Assembly (NCBI RefSeq): GCF_009730915.1
Contig: NC_052475.1
Span: forward strand, 27,837,016 to 27,901,015
DNA from: Dioscorea cayenensis subsp. rotundata
Taxonomy: Eukaryota > Streptophyta > Magnoliopsida > Dioscoreales > Dioscoreaceae
DNA length: 64,000 nt
Reading direction: 5' to 3'
The first letter of the stretch is position 1; each line of letters begins with the position of its first letter. Below are positions 1 to 10,700 of this stretch, in pieces. The notes under the pieces were generated by a model. The model worked only from the letters and a program-made list of their open reading frames with translations. It was not told where the DNA came from and made no database searches. Both the position numbers and the translations under genes were made by a program.

Positions 1-664
1 ATTCCTAGGGCAACAAATTACCCACGGATGAGAAGATCCATCATGCAAAACGAAAGATTGGAGCAGATCCTAAGCCCTTGATCCAATTGTTTGTTATTCC
101 ACCATCGCACCACTAAAAATTAATTAAGAAGCTCCAAGAAAAACCATCTTTGTGCAATTTTTTAGATAATATTTTCGAAATGATTTACCTTATATTGTTT
201 GTTTGGTGTTTAGATTTTATCTATCTTATCATTGATTTTATAGTGATTATACTATTAATTTAATTGTTTTAGTTATCTGCTTTATGCCCGTATATATAAA
301 TATATGTTATCTATGGGTTATAGAGTATTTAGCATGTATTATGATGGAGTTTATCTTCTTCTCTAGTTTATCAGATGCAAGGTATAGCACTGGGCTGATT
401 ATTGGTCTACATAAACTGCACTGCGATTTCTAATTTTTGGAATCAATTCCCAAAATTGCCTAAAATGGTGATTGATAGTTCTACTAACCACACTGACTGT
501 CCATTGAAAGAGTACCATATAGAACAATCAAAACACAAGACACAAGAAACAATAAATTGCATCACCGGAAAGCTACTCTTTAACAATCTTCAAAAATGGT
601 GACAAGAACAGCTTTAGAAAAACCAAGCACACAATAATGTAAGGATAAATAGTGATCTACTCAC
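1..664. other. Intron of the importin-like gene, no exon seen
   Basis: This AT-rich stretch lies 3' of the last exon found for the importin-like gene and precedes the left edge. The donor at 664/663 reads GTGAG on the minus strand, so the intron opens here. I searched both strands for the expected next exon of the family and found none, so that exon is probably outside the window. Nothing else is recognisable. Confidence 0.5.
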
Positions 665-3600
665 CATATTTAGAGCAAACATTCTAGTTTCCACCTCATT
701 CCAAGGAATTAAATTATCTGCACTGGCCCAGTCACCAGAAAACAGCTGCAAATAAAGTGTTGTAAGAAATAGACAAATAAGATCAAATTCAATCTGGGAC
801 AACACCATCAGTTTGCTGGACAACACAAGTCTCAAACAAATTAAAAGACTGGAAAAATTTTATGAGAAAAGAAGATAAAATGATCAGAATGACCATAGTT
901 TCTGCCAGGCAATATCAGCTATAGCATACACAATTATGACAAACTCATTATCTTCCATAAGGGAAACCTTTCTATCTTCTGTGCAAGAGAAACTTGGAGT
1001 TATAGTGTTTCTCGACCCCCACAAGATCACATGCACACAAAAACACAAGGGAAAAAATGAGGGGAGAGCGACTTAAGGAGGGCATCTGTTGTTCTGGGAA
1101 AGTACTTTGGGACCTAAAGGATGTGTTTACCAATGCCTCATCTAAGATTTTTTCCAAAATAACTGTCATTCAATGTCAGCATCCTTCATGATATGCCTCT
1201 AAATAGTATAACATGATAAAGGATCATAAAGGTAATTTAGGCAGAAAATACCTTCTGCACAAATCTTTTAGATCCTAAAAGCTGACAAATATCTATCAAA
1301 AGCTCCTCTAAATTCATCCTGAAGTGAGTAAGTCCATCAGGTATGTCCAGAGCTCCTGTCTTGCCACCGAATGTAGAATCATCAACCTACCTCAGGAAAG
1401 CATACACAAAAAAGTTAGGCTAAAGATTTGAAGCTACACTTATAAGAGGTAATATTTTCTAACTATAGAAAAAGTACATAACATCTGTAATCAAAAGCTC
1501 AAAGTACTGGATTGGCATGCAATGTAAAGGGAGTTGTATAATACTATTAGCATGTGTGAATCTATTACCACTAAAATTTTCTGTCAATTAGATGGCTCTG
1601 AAATTGAAGTAAACAAACTAACAAGAGTAAAAACCTGAGCACGCAGTAAGAGTGCATCGAGCAATGCTGAGAATACTGGGCAAAACATCTCCTCCACCAC
1701 TCTTCCATTATTGGCCTTGTTTATGTCAAGGAGGTAACTTGCTAGGCTACACCTGGAGAGCAATTCACAAAAATCATGAAGTTAAAACTAGCATATGATC
1801 TTTATTAAGTATTTTATCAAAAGTACAGCATATTGATATTAGAAGCGAACATCACTAATTTAGGAATCAAACTCATTCTAACTTGGGGTCCTGCCTTAAT
1901 CCCCACTCCCATTTGCAAAGACAGTTATAGATACAACATATATATAATAACTTTCTTAGAAGCAGAGCAGTCACATCCCCCTTATATTGTTATTTTCATC
2001 CCTGGTGTGCAGGCATGTATGATCTTGCCGTACATAAAGGCAAGCAGCCCTTTAATGAAATGGCCAAAATGGAGCAGCTAAGCTTGTAATGCATTTGACA
2101 CAAAATTACACCCTACATATACCTCCATCACTTTGCCATAATAAAGATGATAGTTGAAGTGTAAGATCACAGATCAACAAAATAATCAAATCTTATATGG
2201 ATGGGTCAGTTTTTAGCAATCCTTCTGTACCAAACATTCCTTTCAGTACTTCTCAATCAGCATTACAAGTCTTTTGGGAAAAAAATTCCAATTTACTTAT
2301 ATTAATAATACCATCTGGTTCCATAAATTAAAGTGTTGCTTATCATATATACCACGCATAAAAATAGAAGAGAACACATTGTATTACCAAAACTGCAAGG
2401 TTGAATCTGATATCTCCCACTCTTCACTTGGAAATGCAACACAACTGCAATAAAACAAGGAATGAAACCAATTATAAAGCTATTCAAATCATTGAGATGA
2501 AATCTGTCGAACTAGATTGCAGAATGAAAATTAAGATGAGGTTCTGTGCCAAACCAAAATAGAATTATTTCTCAATATTACTATGGAAGATAAGGCAATG
2601 TAAATTCAGAAATCATTAGGTAAAAATCACCTCAAAACTGCATCGGCAAGCACATGGGCATCAGTACTTGCTTCTGCAATCAATGCTGGGGCCTGATAAA
2701 GAGAAATAACATGGTGAACAGGAGACAGATGGAGCAGTGATATCCGGCATGACAGATAAAAAATTTAGAAACTTACTGCTTGCCCTATTTCTGACAACAA
2801 GCATGCAATCCCACTAATTACTTTCTCATCTCCATTAGCAAGAGCTGGATGAAGAAGCATTTCCTTAAGATACCGTATTTTGGACAATAAAACCTGTGGT
2901 AGACCCTGCGAATGCAACTGCTTCTGTGACATTTCAAAAGCTAACAATCAAATAACACAAATTCATAACAAAAGTTCTTTTTTCCCAACATTTTTCCTAT
3001 TATTAGATTCATTCTTGGCATTTTATTTATCTTGGTGCCAATATGTCCATTGGTTAGTTTCAGCATCCATAGTTTCTATACTGCTTTTGGTCCATACAAG
3101 CCAAGCCAGTAGCATATATGCTACATCACCTTGACACAGTAGAATATAAACAATAAACATCATGCATATAAAATTAAATGATATACTCAACTTCAATGTT
3201 TATAGATCACAAAATGAGAGCTTATACTGCTTGAATAAACGCACATACACATACATAAACACATATATATATAGAAGGTCCAATGAACACACCTCATGCC
3301 GGCTTACAAGCTCAATGAGAACTTCAATGGCAACATCAAATGAAGATGACACCTTCAACAAACATTGGAAAATTAGGCTATAGTGAATAATGTGATACTT
3401 GCAAGGAAAAGATAGCAACAAAACATAAAAGCAAGGAATATACCTGTAAAGAGTTGAACACAAAGTTGAGAAGAGGGTGTGTTGGAAGTGAAGAGGAAGA
3501 AATCTCCGAGAAGCAACCAACGCGCACCTGAGACCCATCAAAACTTGAAATATCAAAGAGAGATTAGAGTGAAAGAATTGTGAAGAGAAGTAACCACATA

Positions 3601-5321
3601 TTTTGTGTAAAAAGAAAGTGGCCATCTTATAGAATGACCAAACAAATAGTCATCAAATTCCAGATTTGGCCTAGTTTAAACTACCTGTAAAAAAAAGATA
3701 TTACACAAAGAATGCCTAGAAAATAGAAAATCATTCATAACTAAACATGCTTTGGTCAAAGATTCAAGACTTATTAAAAAAAAAAAAAGCAAAATTGTCA
3801 CTTTCCAGAAGGTAGGAGAATGTATTTCCTGACAGGGTTATGTGGAAGAGAATTTTGAAGAAGCTATTGTGATAGACAATATAACTAAGGAAACAGGAAT
3901 GGAAATATTGATAGAGATTCCATGCGTATAAGATAAGTCTAGTTAACTTGTATCAATGAAACTCAGTAAGTAAACAGTTACATGGCTATTGAAAAACTGA
4001 ATCCAGTAATAAATTTTGATGTCGGAATAAATGTTATATACTAACAAACTTGTATTTGCTTCCTCTCATGCATAGGTGTCTCAGAGATACATGGTCATAC
4101 AGATAAACCTTTTGAAAGAACTAAATCACATTTCAAAACATGTTGTCCTGTTTACTGAAATTTAATATAAAACACCCATGAAGGCTCATCAGAGTTCAAC
4201 TTACTACCCTCCTAAACTAGGATGGCTAAAATGAGAAACATTGAGAATATGACATTTTTTGCACTATATATAGTGGAGTTGCTACATACTCAGAAGAAGA
4301 CCCCAAAAAAAGAGAAAAAAAAAGGACATAAAGAAAGAAGAGAGATAATCTTACCCAGCTAAGCAAACATCTCAAAATCTTGCGGTTCCTATCATGCAGT
4401 TGCCTGCCATCATCAAGCCTTTGCTTAGATTGGTGCAGTAGGAACTCGAGCACAGTAGGAGTGTGTGAGAGAAGCTGGATGAACACGGAAGAATGAGAAA
4501 CTAATGAACAAGACAGGCGATAGAAATGGCGCAGACTTGTTCAATGGAAAAGGAGCATCTGCTGACCTCTCTAGTGAATTGGCTTCTACTAGCTGCATCA
4601 ATATTTCTATCACCATTATGGTCTTCCACCACCTCCTCTGGCAGTACCGTGAGCATCTCCAGCAAAGCAACATTCCCATCCTCATTAACCTGCAACTGAT
4701 GGAGGCTGGAAAAGAGCTGCACAATGGGTTTCTTGTGCTCAATCGATCGCAAAACAAGGGCTGACAACGCCAGGCATATCTGGGTCAAGAGCTGCATCCA
4801 TTGCCATCATCAGGATGAAACAAGCAAATCATGAGCCAATGTCAATGAACATGATTAAGAATAGAAATAAAGGAAAGCAAAACCAAAAAGATATTTCTAT
4901 GTAGAACAGACCTGAGGAGGGCCCAAGCTGAAGCGCTGAGCAGCGACGAGGAGAGCATGGAGCAAAGCGTCCTTGACCCCTGATGGCAAGTAGTACCCCT
5001 CGTTCTGGATCTGCTTGAGAATGAAGTGATTGAAATTGTTGTTTATCGAGCTGATACCAAGCGGGAGAGGAGATGACCGAGGCGTACCTTGCGCCTGAGG
5101 ATCTGGGCGGCGAAGAACTCGACCTCGAAGTGGGCGGGGAAGGGAGCGGGGGCGGTGAGGATGGAGGTGGCGACCTCCCAAGCGGAATCCGTCTGCTGGA
5201 ACTGGACAAGCCACTGGTTGGCCGCGACGCGATTGCAAGACTGGGAGTCGTGGTTGAGCACATGGACGGCCTGGGCCACCTTCATCTGAACCTCGCTCAT
5301 GCTTGTCGTATTCATATTCAT
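665..5321 (-). CDS. Importin-13/transportin-3-type nuclear transport receptor, N-terminal part (partial)
   Basis: Karyopherin-beta family receptor, expected to carry cargo proteins through nuclear pores under Ran control. Twelve exons join in phase: 5321-5088, 5010-4912, 4779-4567, 4474-4355, 3527-3444, 3352-3293, 2905-2777, 2692-2631, 2444-2388, 1752-1635, 1386-1252, 745-665, giving 464 codons. The N-terminus (AQAVHVLNHDSQSCNRVAAN, then WLVQFQQTDSAWEVA) is an importin-beta N-terminal domain. Later exons (MLTVLPEEV; LRCLLSWVRVGCFSEI; GLPQVLLSKIRYLKEMLLHP) fit the Xpo1/HEAT-repeat region of TNPO3/IPO13 proteins. From memory the closest relative is Arabidopsis At1g12930 rather than MOS14. The first Met is at 5321; Mets at 5315 and 5300 are also possible starts. 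Family members are near 1000 residues, so about half the protein lies beyond the left edge. Exon 4 must start at 4474, because the nearer AG at 4501 breaks the frame. Confidence 0.88.
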
Positions 5322-5374
5322 TATCGAATCAGAACCAAAGCCAGAGCTAGAGACAAAGCGAGCGAAATAGACAG

Positions 5375-5397
5375 ACAGAGAGAGAGAGAGAGAGAGT
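5375..5397. repeat. (GA)n microsatellite in the presumed 5' leader of the importin-like gene
   Basis: An uninterrupted AG dinucleotide run lies 54-76 bp upstream of the importin-like start codon. Pyrimidine-rich (CT)n on the transcribed strand is common in plant 5' leaders. Position is direct; a leader role is inferred. Confidence 0.8.
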
Positions 5398-5979
5398 CGA
5401 GAGGTAGGAGAGGGTGTGGAAAACGAGGGCGGGGAGAGCGACGCCTGATATTATGGATCCACGGCCAAGGAATAGGATGGAAGGATCGATCGAATTTTTT
5501 GCCGGCTAACCTCGTACTGGTACCAATAGATCGGACGGCTGCGGAGGAGGGCAAGTGGAGGAAAGGAATTGGAGCAGGGGAAGCGAAGGTGTGCGATGCT
5601 GTGATGAGGGAGTGCTTTGCGCTGATGGCTTCTGTTGAGATCCAAGGGCTCTAACGCTATCTCAGCACTGATCCCTCATTTATCGTTTTTATCCCCTTCG
5701 TCTCGGGTGGTTCGGCCAATGGGCTGGCTTCACCCGAATTGGTTTGGCATTGGACCAAATTTAACGACATCTGAGTTTGGTTCGGATGTCGTTATTTTAT
5801 ATTCATAGAGATATGTAAATTAATTGAGTGCGATGATGTGTTTGTTTGTAGCTTGAAGCCAGGTACATGCACAAACACAATGGCTAGATGTGGTGCTAGT
5901 GAGTAGTGACCAAAGCTGATGTTGAGAATCGAGATAGCTAAAATGCAACTAGTGGAGCGTTGGGCCATGTGTTTGACAT
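5398..5979. other. Upstream region of the importin-like gene
   Basis: Upstream of the minus-strand gene. It is moderately GC-rich to about 5660, then AT-rich. An open plus-strand frame here is antisense to exon 1 and its leader and has no family resemblance. I see no other gene. Confidence 0.4.
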
Positions 5980-6540
5980 GACAAAGAAATTTGGGTCTCT
6001 TGTACACTTGAACAGGATCTTGGGTCAGGCGGGGACATACAAGTAAATCTGCTGGACAGGCACTTGAAACACAATAAAAAAAATAGAGAACACAGGTGCT
6101 TTAGGCAATAAAAAAACTCTGCTGATGTAAACATTCCTCCCCACGGATTGAACTAGTGAACACTGACATCTGCTTCGTTGACCGCCGTAACCCACTTCAG
6201 CTGTTGGTGCCTGCCGTAAACATTTCTGCCTATGCTGCTAAGTTCTCCGTGTTGGAAATATAGTACCACATCGGTTGTGTAATAGAATTGTAATGGGTTT
6301 ATATATAGGTATAGAGGTTGAGCCACTAAGTCTTGAGACTTTTTGGTGTAAGACCCCTAAGCCCATATAAAGCCCATATAGAGCCCACTAATACAAAAAA
6401 TATAAATTTCTAACACTCTGGCCTGATCATCATGGACACCGTCTACGTGAAAGGCATCAGGGGACTGTTATCTGGGGCTGTTATCATGTCACCATTGTGC
6501 CATTGGGTGCAGCCTGTTTGTGCTGGCACCGCTACTTAAC
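5980..6540 (+). pseudogene. Decayed duplicate of the ENT-type transporter promoter and first exon
   Basis: The segment aligns by eye, in order, with 7548-8355. The promoter part shares a stretch reading ACATACAAGTAAATCTGC at about 6034 (real copy TATACAAGTAAATCCGC at 7624). An exon part near 6170-6205 (GACCGCCGTAACCCACTTCAG) matches 7983-8006. The part at 6431-6535 starts CATGGACACCGTCTACGTGA and matches 8177 onwards; it ends with the same GTTTGTGCTGGCACCGCTACT as the real exon end. It has frameshifts, lacks about 90 bp between the CATGTCACC block and the GTTTGTGC block, and is split by an LTR at 6250-6415. It cannot encode a transporter. It is a relic of a local duplication, upstream of and in the same orientation as the intact gene. 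Confidence 0.8.
6250..6415. mobile_element. Solo LTR-like insertion (166 bp)
   Basis: It begins TGTTGGAAA and ends TTTCTAACA, near-perfect short inverted ends with TG...CA borders. Inside are features typical of plant LTRs: an ACCACATCGG block near the start, a TATATATAGG stretch, and repeated AAGCCCATATA words. Flanking 5-mers are CTCCG (6245-6249) and CTCTG (6416-6420), a 4-of-5 match to a target-site duplication. No internal retrotransposon sequence is attached. A TRIM or solo LTR of a Copia/Gypsy element is possible; the family is not identified. Confidence 0.72.
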
Positions 6541-7540
6541 CTCCCTTTTGCATTACCGCATGCTGCTCGCAATTCGCGGTGCATTGTCTTTCTTAATTGA
6601 GCCAGCATAAATCTTTTTGTTTTTGAGAGCCGGGAAGTATGTAATTTATGTAATAATAATTATTTTATTAGAAACATATGAATATTTTTTTCCATATTAG
6701 ATGACAAGTATCTCTGTTTAAGATTTTAAGTTAGAAATAGGTATATATGAATACCTTAAATTTTATTTTTCTGAGAATATTTATTTTATAAAATTAAGAA
6801 TTTCAATTGTTAAGGAAGCTACATACATTAGTTTATTAGGTTCACATCTTGATTGGGCTAAATCTATTTAATGTAAAAGTTTAATTATATCATATCTGTG
6901 TTTTAAAAGACAAATGAGAGATACTTAAATATATATATATATACATATAAATAAAACTCAGTAAAAATTAAATAATTGGAAAAGTTTTTATTCTTTTCAC
7001 TTAGTAAAGGTTTATTTAAAAAATAATTTTAGAATTATAGATAAAACTTTTTCATGCAAAAATATAAAGTTGTTTAATAAATCCACCCAATATAGGAGAA
7101 TTGGGTTTTTTTAATATATATAGGACACATCTCTCATCATCCAAGAACAAAAAGAATAAGAATGGATAAAGTTGTATTTCATTCCCTCACAATCACTAAT
7201 TTATTCATATTCTTAAAATATATATATATATATATATACTTTTTTAAAATAATTAAAACTCAATGATTTAGCAAAGTTAATCCCAAGGTGGTTCCCATTT
7301 CATTTCTCTTAAAAAATCAATTCTTCATTAATTTATTCATGTTTAAAAATAATAATAATAATATTGGTACAGGTTTTTGTTTGTCCCTATGAATTCTTAT
7401 TTTACATTGAGCAATTGTTTGTGTTCCATGATGTTTCACTTTTTGAGGTTATCCGTGGTATTGCATTGTGTGTATAATAGTACTAATATACTATTAGCCT
7501 GTTCCTCATAATATTAAATTATCTGCTTTGTCAAAATGCA
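6541..7540. other. AT-rich spacer
   Basis: Very AT-rich, with a TA run at 7220-7239. No gene or recognisable element was seen. From about 7548 the sequence becomes alignable with the decayed duplicate upstream, and probably represents the transporter promoter. Confidence 0.5.
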
Positions 7541-7796
7541 CAAGAAACTTGGGCCCACTATTGGGTAGTTGAACAAATTGTGGCCCTTATAGGAGGCCAC
7601 AGTCCAAGCAAAGGCATGGGGGTATACAAGTAAATCCGCACAATAGGCACACGCACACCATGGAAAACCACAGATATTTGGATCATATTCCTCGTCGCCA
7701 GTCAAGCCCTGACATCGGTGGATTCAATTCACTCGCTATCATTTTGTCTCTCAGCATCAGAAGCCAAAGAAAAGGGGAAGTAAAGAGTAGGATACT

Positions 7797-10700
7797 ATGA
7801 AGGAGGAGAAGAGTCCTCTTCTCTCGCCGCCGCACCCACCGCCATACGCGGAGGAGGATGGACGCAACAACAGCAGCACAACTGGTGGCGCTGATGCAGC
7901 CCCGCCCAAGGATGTATTCCATTTCGCTTACATCGTCTACTTCACACTCGGAGCCGGCTTCCTCCTTCCTTGGAACGCCTTCATCACCGCCGTTGACTAC
8001 TTCAGCTACCTCTACCCAGCAGCCCCCGTGGATCGCGTCTTCTCCGTAGGCTATATGATCTCATGCTTGATCCCCCTTCTGTTCATCGTAGGATGGGGCG
8101 CACACCGTTCAAGCGTCTCCACCAGGATCAACATTGGCCTCGCCCTTTTCACTCTTTCCCTCCTGGTGGTCCCTGTCATGGACGCTGTCTATGTGAAGGG
8201 CGTCAGGGGGCGGTATTCTGGTTATTATGTCACCGTGGGGGCTGTTGTGGTGTCCGGCGCTGCTGATGCTCTTGTGCAGGGTGGGGTTATTGGCGCCGCT
8301 GGGGAAATGCCCGAGCGCTACATGCAGGCTGTTTGTGCCGGCACAGCTGCTTCAGGTTTGAATGTCTGTGCCCGCTGTATTCCATAGTATTTGTTGCATT
8401 GAATCCTTTGTAGAACTATCAGAAATCTTTTAATGGTTTGGTTGTCTGATCGGCGTTGATTATCAAAATTGATTTGTTGGCGGAGGTATATTGCTCATGG
8501 GGACTGTGCTGCATGCATGATGAGGGTTAGGATACAAGCACTTATTACTCATCTGATTCTATTCTATTGTTCTTGTGCTATTCTAGTTTACGGTCTAGAT
8601 AAAAAAGGAAAATGTTGTGGGTGAACAGCAACAAAGATCGCGAGGTGCCTTTTTCTCATATATTTTTGGTCAAGTTTTTGGTAGAAATGCTCACGTTAGA
8701 TGAGGGTATAGTTACTTGTTGAGTTTGCGGTTCTTCTCCACTCCCTTGATTTCCCTAAAAAAGGGTGCTTATAGTCTATTTGTTAAAAAAAAAAAAAAAG
8801 TTTATGGTAGAAACTTTAAATTTATTCAATAGAATCTTGAGTGAGAATTTGAAAAAATAGGGAATGATTTTACAAATGCTAGACCCAGATTGTTGTATTA
8901 GGGTTTTCTTAATAATTATCCTTACTGATGATTGTTCAAGAGTAGTGACTTATAAAATAATGTATATCCTCAATGATGATTTGATTAATTAAAGGAATCT
9001 TATCATAACTGTAGTTTTTTTTTAATTAAAGTTGCTAACATTTAGCTAGAGAGCGTTTATCGTATATTTATTTAAAAAAAAGTTTTTGGTAGAAACTTAA
9101 AATTTATTCGATGGAATCTTGAGTGAGAATTTGAAAGGAGAGGGAATGATTTTAGAGATACTAGGCCTATATTGTGGTGTTAGGATTTTCTTAATTGTTA
9201 TCCTTACTCTGATTGGTCAATCCAGATAATAGTTGCTTTTGAGATAACAGCAGTGTCTTATATATAATAATGTATCTCCTCAATAATGATTTGATTGCCA
9301 ATGATCTTCGGGTCTATTGGTACACGGATCGTCGATAGAGCTCTCACCGAGTGGTGAGAGTTCGATTCTCGGCTGATGGCACATTTCTGGGAGTTGTGAA
9401 TAGTGGTTGTGTACGGGTGGTCCCAGCGCCCACGTGAGTGCGGCCCTATCCCCACTTGTTCTACCGAGGTTTGTGCATGTCCCTGGGTCTCTAGTGGGTT
9501 TGCCCCGCTCCTCTTTTCCAAAAAAAATAATAAAATAATGATTTGATTAATAAAAAGAATCTGAACATAACTGTAGGTTTTTTTTTAAGTAAAGTTGCTA
9601 GCATTTAGCTAGGAACAAAAGAAAAACTACTTACAAAAATTTAAGAACTAAAACCCATGTTTTTTTACTAGCATCCATTGGCCATTGGGAAGATCAAGTC
9701 CACTGAAGAAAAGGGATAGGCTTGAATCCTGTTTGCTGTAGATGCTCATACAATCTGAAAAAAATGTTATTTTCTCTACTTATAACTTCTAACCTCACAC
9801 TAGGGGGAGCGGCTGCGAAGATGGTTAGGGTTCCCTATTGCATTAACGTGTCTCCATGCAACACGATTACCAATGTGTTGTAGCATGTCTACAAGGTTTG
9901 TTAAGTCATAATAGACTTTTTCTGACTTCAATTTTAGCCCACACTAGTGCTCCAAAGCAGCAAGTTAAGCTTGTAAACTAGATTCAGTCGTGATAGCCAA
10001 TGATCCGGCTAGGGTGATATTTATCACATTAGTCACAATTACAAATTCAAGACCACTCTGGCAAGACTACCCCACCTAGGAGGCATCACTTAAAACAAAG
10101 ATGGAATGAAAAGAATGGATGAAGTAAGGGGACTTCCTAGCATTTTGATAAGCTTCTTTTTATTTTTTATTTTTTATTTTTGAATTTTCAAGGCATGTTG
10201 AAGACCTTGATGAAATATCCTTTGAAAATTCAGTTCTCATTTCTTGAAAATATAGTTACATCTGGCTTTCCACACGAGCCAAGCGTAGACTAATGTTGAT
10301 TGCCAAACCAATCACCAAAGAAGAGCCCCTTAATTAACCCAAAGTTCATACATAAGTAGCCGCCATGTTCCAACATTGTTGGGCCTTGTTACAACTCCAA
10401 ATAATATGCTAAGCAATTTCCATTCCAGGTCACAAATGACACATTGTGGGTGGACCAATATTAAGTCCATATAGATAAGCATGTGTAGGAAATTTGCCAT
10501 GTAACAATCTCCAAATGAAAAATTTTATTTGGGGAGCAATTTGAATACTCCAAATTACTTGTCACCCATGCCTACTGTTAGAATAGGACATATCTTGATT
10601 AAGGTGATTATAAACCATAGAAGGAATTTTTGCATTAGAGCAAATGGACATCCAAACCCAATGATTGGACATAGAACTGTCCATGGACATCGTGGATAAT

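Noticed and set aside
5073-5654. 193-codon plus-strand open frame over the importin-like first exon
   Set aside because: It is antisense to a clear importin-beta N-terminal exon and has low-complexity Gly/Glu/Arg content without family resemblance.
9297-9370. Possible tRNA gene (TTCGATTC box)
   Set aside because: The sequence is embedded in a SINE with tail and target-site duplication, and no full cloverleaf can be drawn.
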